Below, one piece after another: positions 5,630-12,083 of a stretch of 13,194 nucleotides of DNA. The notes beneath the pieces were generated by a model. The model did not search any database and was not told the origin of the DNA. It saw only the letters and a list, made by a program, of their open reading frames with translations. The stretch is taken from contig JALVPX010000149.1 in the NCBI GenBank assembly GCA_027031565.1, positions 1 to 13,194 on the forward strand, read 5' to 3'. A program made the translations under genes and the position numbers. Origin of the DNA: Deltaproteobacteria bacterium (GTDB lineage Bacteria; Desulfobacterota; Dissulfuribacteria; Dissulfuribacterales; JALVPX01). How positions within the stretch are numbered: the stretch's first letter is position 1; each line of letters begins with the position of its first letter.

Positions 5630-6946
5630 CTATCGACCTATCTTGCGCCTTTTTGCCAATATCTTGCGCCACTTATCCAGCCTGTCCTTTATGATACGCT
5701 CGTGGCCTCTGCTGGTTGGTTGATAATAGATCCTGTTTTTCAATTCAGTAGGGAAATATTCCTGATATGCCAGCCCGTCTGGATAGTCATGGGCATATTT
5801 GTAGCCCTTTCCGTAACCGAGCTCTTTCATCAATTTTGTTGGTGCGTTTCTTATGTGGAGCGGCACAGGTAATGAGCCATACTTTCGTGCATCTGACTGC
5901 GCCTTTCCATAAGCCTCATATACGGCGTTGCTTTTAGGCGCAGTTGCCAAATAGAGTGCTGCCTGGGCAAGGGCAAGTTCGCCTTCCGGGCTTCCCAGGA
6001 AGTCATAGGCCCTCAAGGCATCCATAGCGACCTGCAGGGCCTGTGGGTCGGCATTTCCCACATCTTCCGAGGCAAACCTTATCATTCTCCTCGCCACATA
6101 ATGGGGATCTTCTCCGCCTTCAAGCATTCGCGCCATCCAGTACAGGGCCGCATCCGGATCGCTGCCCCTTAAACTTTTGTGAAACGCAGATATGAGATTG
6201 TAGTGTTCCTCGCCTGCCTTGTCGTAACGCAGCACACGCTTCTGGGCTGCCTGCTCAACATCGTCCAGGGTAATTGCTGCGCCTTTGCCTTCGGCCCTCT
6301 TGGCCACTGCAATTTCAGCGCTGAATTCAAGAAGGTTGTAAAGGCTCCTGGCGTCACCATCGGCATAGTCGATTATGGCCTCTTCGGCCTCCCTGGATAT
6401 GGACAGCTCCATGCTGCCAAGGCCCCGTTCACGATCTTTGAGGCCCCTGTGAAGCAATTTCCTCAGGTCGTCCCTGGAAAGCGGCTTCAATGTGAATACA
6501 TGGCATCTTGAGAGCAGGGGATTTATTATCTCAAAGGATGGATTTTCAGTGGTGGCGCCTATGAGGGTGATCAAGCCACTTTCCACATGGGGCAGAAAGG
6601 CATCCTGCTGGGCCTTGTTGAAGCGGTGTATCTCGTCTACGAAGAGCACAGTCTTTGGGCCGCCGCTGCGCTTTCCCTCCTGTGCCTCGCCGATAATGGC
6701 CCTTAATTCCTTGACCCCGGAGAGGACTGCGGAAAAGGATATGAAATTGGCATCAACCAGCCTTGCCAGTACCCTGGCAATGGTGGTCTTGCCGCATCCC
6801 GGAGGTCCCCAGAATATTATAGAAGGCAGCTGGCCGCGGGCCGCTATGGCCTGCAGGGGTTTGCCCGGGCCGAGCAGATCCTCCTGGCCTGCGATCTCTT
6901 CCAGGGTTCTGGGGCGCATGCGTTCTGCCAAAGGAATGCCTGGCAT
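5630..6946 (-). CDS. rarA: Replication-associated recombination protein A (AAA+ ATPase)
   Basis: This is a 438-residue member of the RarA/MgsA (eukaryotic WRNIP1) family, a clamp-loader-like AAA+ ATPase that acts at stalled replication forks and interacts with SSB. The sequence shows the family start LAERMRP, Walker A GPPGCGKT (47-54), Walker B VLFVDEIHRF (about 100-109), sensor 1 GATTENP (130-136) and an arginine-finger SRC (R147 near). The C-terminal tetramerisation region ends with the typical YQP...RIIKDRLDKWR. The ATG at 6946 is chosen because it sits one base after the stop of the small gene upstream (TAA-C-ATG). A possible GTG start at 7018 would add a lysine-rich leader that is only the small gene read in another frame. 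There is no clear ribosome site, so translation is probably coupled. Confidence in the family is very high; the start is good. Confidence 0.93.
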   Translation of the reverse strand: MPGIPLAERMRPRTLEEIAGQEDLLGPGKPLQAIAARGQLPSIIFWGPPGCGKTTIARVLARLVDANFISFSAVLSGVKELRAIIGEAQEGKRSGGPKTVLFVDEIHRFNKAQQDAFLPHVESGLITLIGATTENPSFEIINPLLSRCHVFTLKPLSRDDLRKLLHRGLKDRERGLGSMELSISREAEEAIIDYADGDARSLYNLLEFSAEIAVAKRAEGKGAAITLDDVEQAAQKRVLRYDKAGEEHYNLISAFHKSLRGSDPDAALYWMARMLEGGEDPHYVARRMIRFASEDVGNADPQALQVAMDALRAYDFLGSPEGELALAQAALYLATAPKSNAVYEAYGKAQSDARKYGSLPVPLHIRNAPTKLMKELGYGKGYKYAHDYPDGLAYQEYFPTELKNRIYYQPTSRGHERIIKDRLDKWRKILAKRRKIGR

Positions 6947-6947
6947 G

Positions 6948-7115
6948 TTAGTCTGTTCTTTTTTCTGCCTTTTTTGATCGTTTTTCAGTTTTTTTGGCCT
7001 GTTTTCTCTTTTTGACACGGGCCTCTACCGTGAACAACTTGCTGAAACAGTAAGTTGACAGGCTCAACACAAGTCCCCATGAGAATAACATAAATAGAAG
7101 CGCTGTGCCTTTCAT
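6948..7115 (-). CDS. MetS-like small subunit of NSS transporter
   Basis: This 55-residue gene lies in the gap between the transporter and rarA. The sequence is one hydrophobic helix (about residues 5-28, with FSWGLVLSLSTYCFSKLF) followed by a tail of about 24 residues that is mostly Lys, Arg and Glu. Small single-helix proteins encoded beside sodium:neurotransmitter-symporter genes are known as the MetS family, from the MetPS methionine importer of Corynebacterium, where the small subunit is needed for uptake. Family assignment rests on size, helix, the WG motif and position. The ATG overlaps the transporter stop as ATGA. AAGGAG (7122-7127) lies 6 bases upstream, inside the transporter gene. 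The stop is followed after one base by the rarA ATG. The long basic tail is unusual, as these proteins are often only 30-40 residues. Confidence 0.8.
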   Translation of the reverse strand: MKGTALLFMLFSWGLVLSLSTYCFSKLFTVEARVKKRKQAKKTEKRSKKAEKRTD

Positions 7116-8641
7116 TTCGATCTCCTTCTGCGGTCAGACAAGAAGACCAGGAAACAGAGGAAAAAACCTATTCCTACCAGCAGTTCCCTGGTTACCCAGG
7201 CAGTCCAGGATCCATTTTTGAGATAGCCCGGCAATACATCAAAGGTCCACCATCCAAGTATCACTATGAGGAAAAGGGGCGTCACATATTTTATGATCGG
7301 GAAAAAGATAGTTGGTGCCTTGACTATGGCTCCCCTGTTGATTTCCTCCCATGCTCTTTTACTCTCGAAGATCCAGAAAAAGATTATCACTTCTATCAAT
7401 GCAAAGATCACTACGAAAAAGGTTCCTGCCCAGAAGTCCATTTCATCCAAGGCCTTGCCTAGAAAAATGGGTACATGGGCTATGCCGAAAAGGAAGGTCA
7501 TGGTGGCAATGACTGCATGGGGTCTTTTTAGTCGGAACTCATCTTCAAGAAAGGCAATGACCGGTTGGGTTATGGCCACAGAAGATGTAAGGCCTGCAAA
7601 GAAGAGGAGCGTGAACCAGAGAAAGCCGAACAAGCTTCCCATGGGTATGTTGGCAAAGATGGCAGGCAGGCTTACAAAGGCGAGGTTAAATGCCCCGGAA
7701 GCAGCTATCTGCTGAGCTGCCATAACCCCGAAGAATGCGGCAGCAGCAGGAATGGCAATAGAGCCTCCAAGCACCACTTCGGCCAATTCATTCAAAGAGG
7801 CTGCCGATAGGCCTGAGAGGACCAGATCGTCGTTTTTGCCGAGATAAGAGGCATAGGTGATTATTGCCCCAAAGCCGAGGCTCAGGGTAAAAAATACCTG
7901 GCCAGCAGCAGCGAGCCATACCTTGGGGTTGGACAGCTGGCTCCAGTCAGGTGTCCACAAGAAGTTAAGGCCCTCAACTGCGCTTCCCTGGGGCGTCTCC
8001 AGGGTCAACACCCTTACCATGAGTACCAGTGCCATCAGAAACAGAGAAGGCATGGCCAGTTTGGCAAGCTTTTCTATACCGCCTGATATGCCTTTTATCA
8101 AAATCCACACATTGAGCGCCACGGTAACCAGGAAAAAGAGGTATGCCATGATCGAGGGCTGATAGATATTGCCATTTCCCATGCCCGTGTAAGTGGCAAG
8201 AAGATCCTGAAACGGCTTCAGATATTGGGCAGTGCCGGGGGCAGCCGAGGCGGCGGCCTCAGTAGGCAGCATCCCCCCTATGGACATGACAGCATACCCC
8301 AAGGTCCATGACTCTATGTAAACATAGTAACATGCCACCACGAACGGCACGAAGAGCCCAAGCACGCCCACATATTTGGCAATCGGATGTTTCCACAACA
8401 ATTTGAATATTGCTGGTGTGGTGCCATGGCCTTTTACGCCGCCGTAGCGGCCTATGGCCCATTCTGTCCACATGAGCGGTATGGCTATCACCACTATGGA
8501 TATCATGTAGGGGATCATAAACACCCCGCCCCCATTTTGTGCTGCCTGGGTTGGGAATCGCAGGAAATTTCCAAGCCCTACTGCATTTCCTGCCATGGCT
8601 AATATAAGGCCTATGCGCGTGCCCCAATGCTCTCTGGCCAT
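7112..8641 (-). CDS. LeuT-like sodium:amino-acid symporter (NSS family)
   Basis: This 509-residue inner-membrane protein has about twelve helices and is collinear with LeuT of Aquifex over its length as far as I can recall that sequence. It imports small hydrophobic amino acids with sodium. The unwound helix 1 is intact (GNAVGLGNFLRFP, 18-30), giving the equivalents of LeuT N21, A22, G24, G26, N27 and R30. Helix 3 has VVACYYVYIESW (Y108 equivalent). Helix 6 has FFTLSLGFGA (F253, T254, S256, F259 equivalents). Helix 7 has the LNE asparagine for sodium and helix 8 has GLTSS (S355/S356). All visible substrate and sodium contacts are kept, so leucine-like specificity is a fair inference. AAGGAG lies 6 bases before the ATG. 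The gene heads the operon with the small subunit and rarA. Confidence 0.95.
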   Translation of the reverse strand: MAREHWGTRIGLILAMAGNAVGLGNFLRFPTQAAQNGGGVFMIPYMISIVVIAIPLMWTEWAIGRYGGVKGHGTTPAIFKLLWKHPIAKYVGVLGLFVPFVVACYYVYIESWTLGYAVMSIGGMLPTEAAASAAPGTAQYLKPFQDLLATYTGMGNGNIYQPSIMAYLFFLVTVALNVWILIKGISGGIEKLAKLAMPSLFLMALVLMVRVLTLETPQGSAVEGLNFLWTPDWSQLSNPKVWLAAAGQVFFTLSLGFGAIITYASYLGKNDDLVLSGLSAASLNELAEVVLGGSIAIPAAAAFFGVMAAQQIAASGAFNLAFVSLPAIFANIPMGSLFGFLWFTLLFFAGLTSSVAITQPVIAFLEDEFRLKRPHAVIATMTFLFGIAHVPIFLGKALDEMDFWAGTFFVVIFALIEVIIFFWIFESKRAWEEINRGAIVKAPTIFFPIIKYVTPLFLIVILGWWTFDVLPGYLKNGSWTAWVTRELLVGIGFFLCFLVFLSDRRRRSK

Positions 8642-8866
8642 CTTCGACTCCTTTCATTAGGTATGATCGACAGGGAATGGCAATCAAAATAAAAAAAACG
8701 ATCTGTACCTCATTTCATACATCATGGTCGATGTCAAGGCCATATCTTTAATCGACGCGTGTATTTGGAAAAATGGTGCAAAACAGCATGTGCCTATATT
8801 TTCATTGGCCTCTCAGATATTTTTTTATGATTTTTCCATGGCGCTCTTCATCCCGCCGCGTGCCCA
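8642..8866. other. Divergent intergenic region between transporter and nitroreductase
   Basis: It contains the transporter ribosome site (8648-8653, minus strand) and a minus-strand TTGACA at 8732-8737 with no good -10 box at the proper distance. No RNA motif was recognised. Confidence 0.4.
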
Positions 8867-8895
8867 TTGAAGATGGTGTGACTGCTGATTAACAT
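8867..8895 (+). promoter_or_regulatory. Candidate promoter of the nitroreductase gene
   Basis: TTGAAG (8867-8872) and TAACAT (8890-8895) are separated by 17 bases, with the start of transcription expected near 8902, about 27 bases before the chosen ATG. Confidence 0.4.
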
Positions 8896-8928
8896 CGGTT
8901 GAAAAACATTCAGAAGCAGGAGGAGATG

Positions 8929-9483
8929 ATGCAGCTTTTTGACGCTATTTTGGGTAGGCGTAGCATAAGAAAATTCAAGCAAAAGGACGTTCCGCGTGAG
9001 GCAATCGAGAAGATGCTTGAGGCGGTACGATGGACCCCATCCTGGGCTAACACCCAGTGTTGGGAAATAATATTGGTAAGGCAGAAAGAAATTAAGAGGA
9101 AACTGTCATCCATCTTGTCGCCTAAAAATCCTGCCATTCCTGCAGTTGAAAAGGCTCCAGTAGTGATTGCATTGTGCGCCAGGCTTGGTATCTCCGGTTA
9201 TTACAAAGGCAAGGCCCTAAGTAAGTATGGCGATTGGTTCATGTTTGATCTTGGCCTTGCTGCCCAGAATTTATCCCTTGCAGCCCATGACCAGGGTCTA
9301 GGAAGTGTGATAGCTGGTGCCCTGGACCATGACAAGGCAAAGGAAATTCTTCGTGTGCCTGAAGGCTATGAGGTTGTTGCCTTGATACCTGTTGGATATC
9401 CGGCTCACTCGCCCAAGGCCCCTGCGAGGAAGGGCCTGAAAGAATTTGTACATGAAGATTATTTTCAGCAGATCAGGAAATAG
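8929..9483 (+). CDS. Nitroreductase family FMN oxidoreductase
   Basis: This is a 184-residue protein of the nitroreductase-like fold, which forms homodimers with FMN at the interface and reduces varied substrates with NAD(P)H. Visible features are the FMN-phosphate motif RRSIRKF (about 9-15), PSWANTQCWE (the family's PSxxNxQPW segment), the interface helix LGLAAQNLSLAAHDQGLG, and GYEVVALIPVGYPA near the end. It is short, like the small single-domain nitroreductases. The ATG at 8929 is preferred: AGGAGG at 8918-8923 is 5 bases before it, whereas the alternative ATG at 8926 is too close and an upstream TTG at 8899 has no ribosome site. The next gene starts one base after this stop. The physiological substrate cannot be inferred. 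Confidence 0.88.
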   Translation: MQLFDAILGRRSIRKFKQKDVPREAIEKMLEAVRWTPSWANTQCWEIILVRQKEIKRKLSSILSPKNPAIPAVEKAPVVIALCARLGISGYYKGKALSKYGDWFMFDLGLAAQNLSLAAHDQGLGSVIAGALDHDKAKEILRVPEGYEVVALIPVGYPAHSPKAPARKGLKEFVHEDYFQQIRK

Positions 9484-9484
9484 T

Positions 9485-9949
9485 ATGGCCTTAGTCAATC
9501 TCAGCAAGTTTTTATATTGTTTTAGTGTAACTAAGATCAAACTGGTAGTTTTTGCCTTGACTTCTATTATATATTTGATTGCAAATATATGTCTTGCCAT
9601 TGCCCAAGATGGGGAAATTCCAGGCTCAAAGAAAGCAACCATGTTGGTAAAAATAGTAGACGAAGAAAACCAGCCCTTTGCCGTAAATAAGGTTATGTGG
9701 CGATATGTTGGAGATCGTGGTAAGGAACATGAACTTCTGAGTTCAAAAAAACCAAGTTCCGAATGGATGCTTGAATTTGTGCCTAACAGGCCTGTGGTCA
9801 TACAGGCTATAACCTCTAAGGTATTAGAAACAGATCCATATTGCTGGAAGATTTATTTTGGCGAGGTGGTTTTAAAGGCGGCTAAAGATATAGTCACTAT
9901 TGAAATAAAATATCGAGGCACAGTGTGTGCAAATCAGAAAGCTGATTAG
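9485..9949 (+). CDS. Exported or membrane-anchored protein of unknown function
   Basis: This is a 154-residue protein not recognised as a known family. A basic and hydrophobic N-terminus (KIKLVVFALTSIIYLIANI, about residues 17-35) ends in LAIAQ and looks like a signal peptide or anchor. The rest is a small beta-rich domain of about 110 residues (VKIVDEENQPFAVNKVMWRY at its start) with two cysteines, in PYCWK and TVCAN, that could form a disulfide outside the cytoplasm. The ATG at 9485 follows the nitroreductase stop by one base and has AGGA upstream inside that gene, so the genes are probably cotranscribed. An ATG at 9446 inside the nitroreductase gene is less likely. It precedes the metzincin by 29 bases and may work with it; that is a guess from position only. 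Confidence 0.6.
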   Translation: MALVNLSKFLYCFSVTKIKLVVFALTSIIYLIANICLAIAQDGEIPGSKKATMLVKIVDEENQPFAVNKVMWRYVGDRGKEHELLSSKKPSSEWMLEFVPNRPVVIQAITSKVLETDPYCWKIYFGEVVLKAAKDIVTIEIKYRGTVCANQKAD

Positions 9950-9978
9950 ATATAAAAAAAATGAGATGGAGGTGTAAC

Positions 9979-10752
9979 GTGAAGGGTTTTGTGTTTAAGT
10001 TTCTGTTAATTCCAATAATTCTAGGATGTTGCATTTGCTCGCAGACCTTTGCAAGCCTGATAGTAAATGACGCAAGGCCAATAACGCACCTTGTGACTGT
10101 CCAGCCCATTATTATTTCAGACAATGACGGTAGCAACACGGCTACATTTTTTGGCGATCAAAGTCAAAGAGATGACATAGAAGGTTTTGTGGATGTCATC
10201 TGGGCCCAGGCAGGGATCGATGTTGATTTCTTATCTCCAAATAGCTGGAATAACACCTTTGCCAATTGGGGTTCAGGTGGTCCTCCTAATAATAACGGAA
10301 ATACCCGGCCTACAGATGATCTATGGACCATTGTAAATAATGGCCGCAATGCTGGAGTAAGTAATAGTGATCAAAATATTTTAAATATGTACTTCAGCAA
10401 CATTCCGGCTGGTTATGCACTGCTTAGCGAAAATACGGCAGCGGGCTTGGCTATACTTGGAGGAAACGGCATATCTCAATATGTAGGCGAAAACCTGCTT
10501 TCCTGGCCAGAGGGAAGGGAGGTGATAGCTAGTGTGGTTGCCCATGAAATTGGTCACAATTTAGGCCTGGATCACATAGATGAAAGTGACAACTTGATGA
10601 ACTATAGCGGCAGTGGAGAAAGGTTAAATGATGACCAAATAGCAATTGCATTAAACAGCCCTTATGCCTCGCCAGTTCCAGTTCCTGCCACAGTATGGCT
10701 TTTAACCTTGGGTATTGCAGGTCTGGTGGGTAAAAGAAAGCTTGGTAACTAG
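9979..10752 (+). CDS. Exported metzincin-type metalloprotease with PEP-CTERM-like sorting tail
   Basis: This 257-residue protein has a signal peptide (hydrophobic core about 4-20, with likely cleavage near QTFA). A zinc-protease site HEIGHNLGLDH (189-199) has three histidine ligands and the catalytic Glu. It is followed by DNLMNY with the methionine of a Met-turn (M207), the pattern of metzincins. The last 26 residues start PVPVPATVW, continue as a hydrophobic helix (LLTLGIAGLVG) and end in KRK, the layout of exosortase sorting signals of the VPxP kind. The protein is therefore expected to be exported and processed or anchored by an exosortase encoded elsewhere. The GTG at 9979 is preferred because GGAGGTG lies about 5 bases upstream; an ATG at 9961 lacks a ribosome site and would add a non-signal-like leader. 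Substrate unknown. Confidence 0.85.
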   Translation: MKGFVFKFLLIPIILGCCICSQTFASLIVNDARPITHLVTVQPIIISDNDGSNTATFFGDQSQRDDIEGFVDVIWAQAGIDVDFLSPNSWNNTFANWGSGGPPNNNGNTRPTDDLWTIVNNGRNAGVSNSDQNILNMYFSNIPAGYALLSENTAAGLAILGGNGISQYVGENLLSWPEGREVIASVVAHEIGHNLGLDHIDESDNLMNYSGSGERLNDDQIAIALNSPYASPVPVPATVWLLTLGIAGLVGKRKLGN

Positions 10753-10846
10753 TTTTTGCCGATTATCTCATTTAACCTCCTGAATTGACGGTCGGGGTGG
10801 GAGAGCAGGACTCAGCAACAAGACATTATTTCCTTCTTGTTTACAA

Positions 10847-10955
10847 AGGTTTAGTGTGTGTCTCCTTTCGAGTTTTCATGGTTCTTTTCGTGCAGTTTCT
10901 CTCACCTCGTGCAGTATCTCACGATGAAAACTCTTCAGGAGCCACCCACTAAACC
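10847..10955. repeat. Palindromic repeat A, copy 4 (109 bp)
   Basis: AGGTTTAGTG (10847-10856) faces CACTAAACC (10947-10955). Compared with copy 3 (TCTAGTG/CACTAGA) the outer pair changed from C-G to T-A on both arms. Inner arms GAGTTTTCAT and ATGAAAACTC extend the stem by two pairs. The loop sequence differs from the other copies apart from TTCTTTTCGTGC. It lies 7 kb from the others and is not associated with elements B or C. Confidence 0.8.
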
Positions 10956-11467
10956 CATTTCGCATTTGCGTTAAATCCATGTCGTGCACTCTAAGAAAGG
11001 GGAAATTAGGGATAATCTAAAATAAATTCCAACGCAGTATGAAATACCATAGTAAGGTTACGTTTACGCTTTTGAGCTATCGTTAAGGGTACCGAACTAT
11101 TTCTCAAGCCTCTGTAATAATATCCATACAAAGCATTGTTATCTTGTCACCAGCAAGCTTTTGCGTATTGGCAACACCCAGTAAATCTGCTTTCCCTTTC
11201 TTTTTTCCAACTTCTCCTCTCGATCCCTTATTCGTCAGGTCTAGTTTTCCAAGAGCTGTTTGCTTTTTTACCACAAAATCAGGCTATTAGAAAGCACTTT
11301 TGCATAACCTATTAAAATCAATCTTGGTAGCGGCTTATCTATTTAGAATAACGGACGCATATTTGAAAAATTATTGTGTAATTTCAAGTGGTTGCTTAGA
11401 AATAATAAGGTGGGACATTTTCTGCCTGTCACAAAAAAACCAGTAACTAATTGAAATTAAATATTTT
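10956..11467. other. A-T-rich intergenic stretch, mostly without recognisable content
   Basis: Apart from a short minus-strand reading frame at 11104-11274, no gene, RNA or repeat is convincing. It was inspected for a CRISPR array because of the neighbouring cas2 remnant; no direct repeats with regular spacing are present. Confidence 0.5.
11104..11274 (-). CDS. Possible small lysine/glycine-rich protein or gene remnant
   Basis: A 56-codon frame from a GTG at 11274 to TGA at 11104-11106 reads as plausible protein: VVKKQTALGKLDLTNKG, then GEVGKKKGKADLLGVANTQK, and an end MLCMDIITEA. Codon choice and the amphipathic end look coding, but there is no ribosome site and an in-frame stop lies three codons further upstream. 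It could be the C-terminal remnant of a longer gene. I do not recognise the family. It is co-oriented with and downstream of the cas2 remnant, so both may derive from one lost locus. Confidence 0.3.
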   Translation of the reverse strand: MVKKQTALGKLDLTNKGSRGEVGKKKGKADLLGVANTQKLAGDKITMLCMDIITEA

Positions 11468-11743
11468 TTAGAAAATATTATATACATCTACTTCTTCGAT
11501 CAGTGTACCCTGTCCAAGTATGTTTATTTCTTTTTTACACGAAGCACACAATTGATAGATGCGAATGCTATCTTTTTGTTCATCGATGATGTTCTTTATC
11601 TTCCTTATTAAGTTTTCAAAGAGCTTCTGATCCAATTCAGCTTCAAAAACACTATATTGAACCCGTGTTCCAAAATCGAGCAAGCTCCTGGCCAGCCTGT
11701 TCCTTCTCTTGTCATCGCCAATATCAGAGGACAGGTTATTTGC
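11468..11743 (-). pseudogene. cas2: CRISPR-associated Cas2, N-terminally truncated remnant
   Basis: The frame is open from a stop at 11744-11746 down to 11468. It reads DIGDDKRRNRLARSLLDFG, then TRVQYSVFEAELD, KDSIRIYQLCASCKKEI and LIEEVDVYNIF, which is Cas2 through to its normal C-terminus. Cas2 forms the dimer at the heart of the Cas1-Cas2 spacer-integration complex. The first beta-strand and start (normally M-hydrophobic-YDI) are missing: the codons before DIGDD give NNLSS, no ATG/GTG/TTG is in frame before 11683, and a nearby ATG is followed at once by a stop. Starting at the TTG at 11683 would remove about 20 further residues including the DIGDD segment. No cas1, other cas gene or array is in the window, and the rpsU promoter begins only 25 bases beyond. 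It is probably a dead fragment. Confidence 0.72.
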
Positions 11744-11768
11744 TCATAACACAAGTTTTATGTGGCTG

Positions 11769-11797
11769 TTGACACAGCCTGATGCTAGCGCTATGGT
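11769..11797 (+). promoter_or_regulatory. Promoter of rpsU
   Basis: A consensus TTGACA (11769-11774) is followed after exactly 17 bases by TATGGT (11792-11797), giving a short leader of about 30 bases before the TTG start of rpsU. Confidence 0.7.
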
Positions 11798-11832
11798 GGC
11801 GCAGTCATTTTAAAAAGGAAGGGGGGATACCC

Positions 11833-12027
11833 TTGGCAATAGTCGTAGAGGTCGGTGACAGCCTGGAAAAGGCCATCAAGACCCTGAAAAAGAAGATCCA
11901 GCTCGACGGCCTGCAGCGTGAACTGAAGCACAGGCGCTTTTATGAAAAGCCCAGTGTAAAACGCCGCAGAAAGATGCAGGACGCTGAGCGCAGGAGACGG
12001 AAGGCCAAGCGCAGGCGCCGTCACTAA
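11833..12027 (+). CDS. rpsU: 30S ribosomal protein S21
   Basis: This is a 64-residue small-subunit ribosomal protein that binds near the 3' end of 16S rRNA and helps initiation. The sequence is typical throughout: AIVVEVGDSLEKAIKTLKKK at the start, RRFYEKPSVKRRRKM in the middle and an Arg/Lys-rich end. The TTG at 11833 is the start, giving the family's usual (M)-x-I-V-V beginning. It is preceded by AAGGAAGGGGGG (11815-11826). A longer frame from 11782 would begin upstream of the predicted transcript start and is not family-like. It forms its own transcription unit with the promoter at 11769-11797 and a terminator at 12057-12083, convergent with prmC. Confidence 0.95.
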   Translation: MAIVVEVGDSLEKAIKTLKKKIQLDGLQRELKHRRFYEKPSVKRRRKMQDAERRRRKAKRRRRH

Positions 12028-12056
12028 CAAAAAATCCCTTAACATGTAATAATAAC

Positions 12057-12083
12057 AGGGCTGAAAGACTCAGCCCTTTTTTT
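12057..12083 (+). terminator. Intrinsic terminator of rpsU
   Basis: GGGCTGA (12058-12064) and TCAGCCC (12070-12076) form a 7 bp stem with an AAGAC loop, followed by seven T (12077-12083). The right arm overlaps the stop codon and last codons of the opposing prmC gene. Confidence 0.85.

Noticed and set aside
6947..7018. Lysine-rich N-terminal extension of RarA from a GTG at 7018
   Set aside because: These codons are the tail of the 55-residue small-subunit gene read in another frame; the ATG at 6946 follows that gene's stop by one base.
7266..8162. Plus-strand frames opposite the symporter
   Set aside because: Antisense openings inside a strongly conserved LeuT-like gene; no sign of independent coding.
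10956..11467. CRISPR array beside the cas2 remnant
   Set aside because: No direct repeat of 20-40 bases recurs with spacer-like intervals; ATTGAAAT near 11450 occurs only once.
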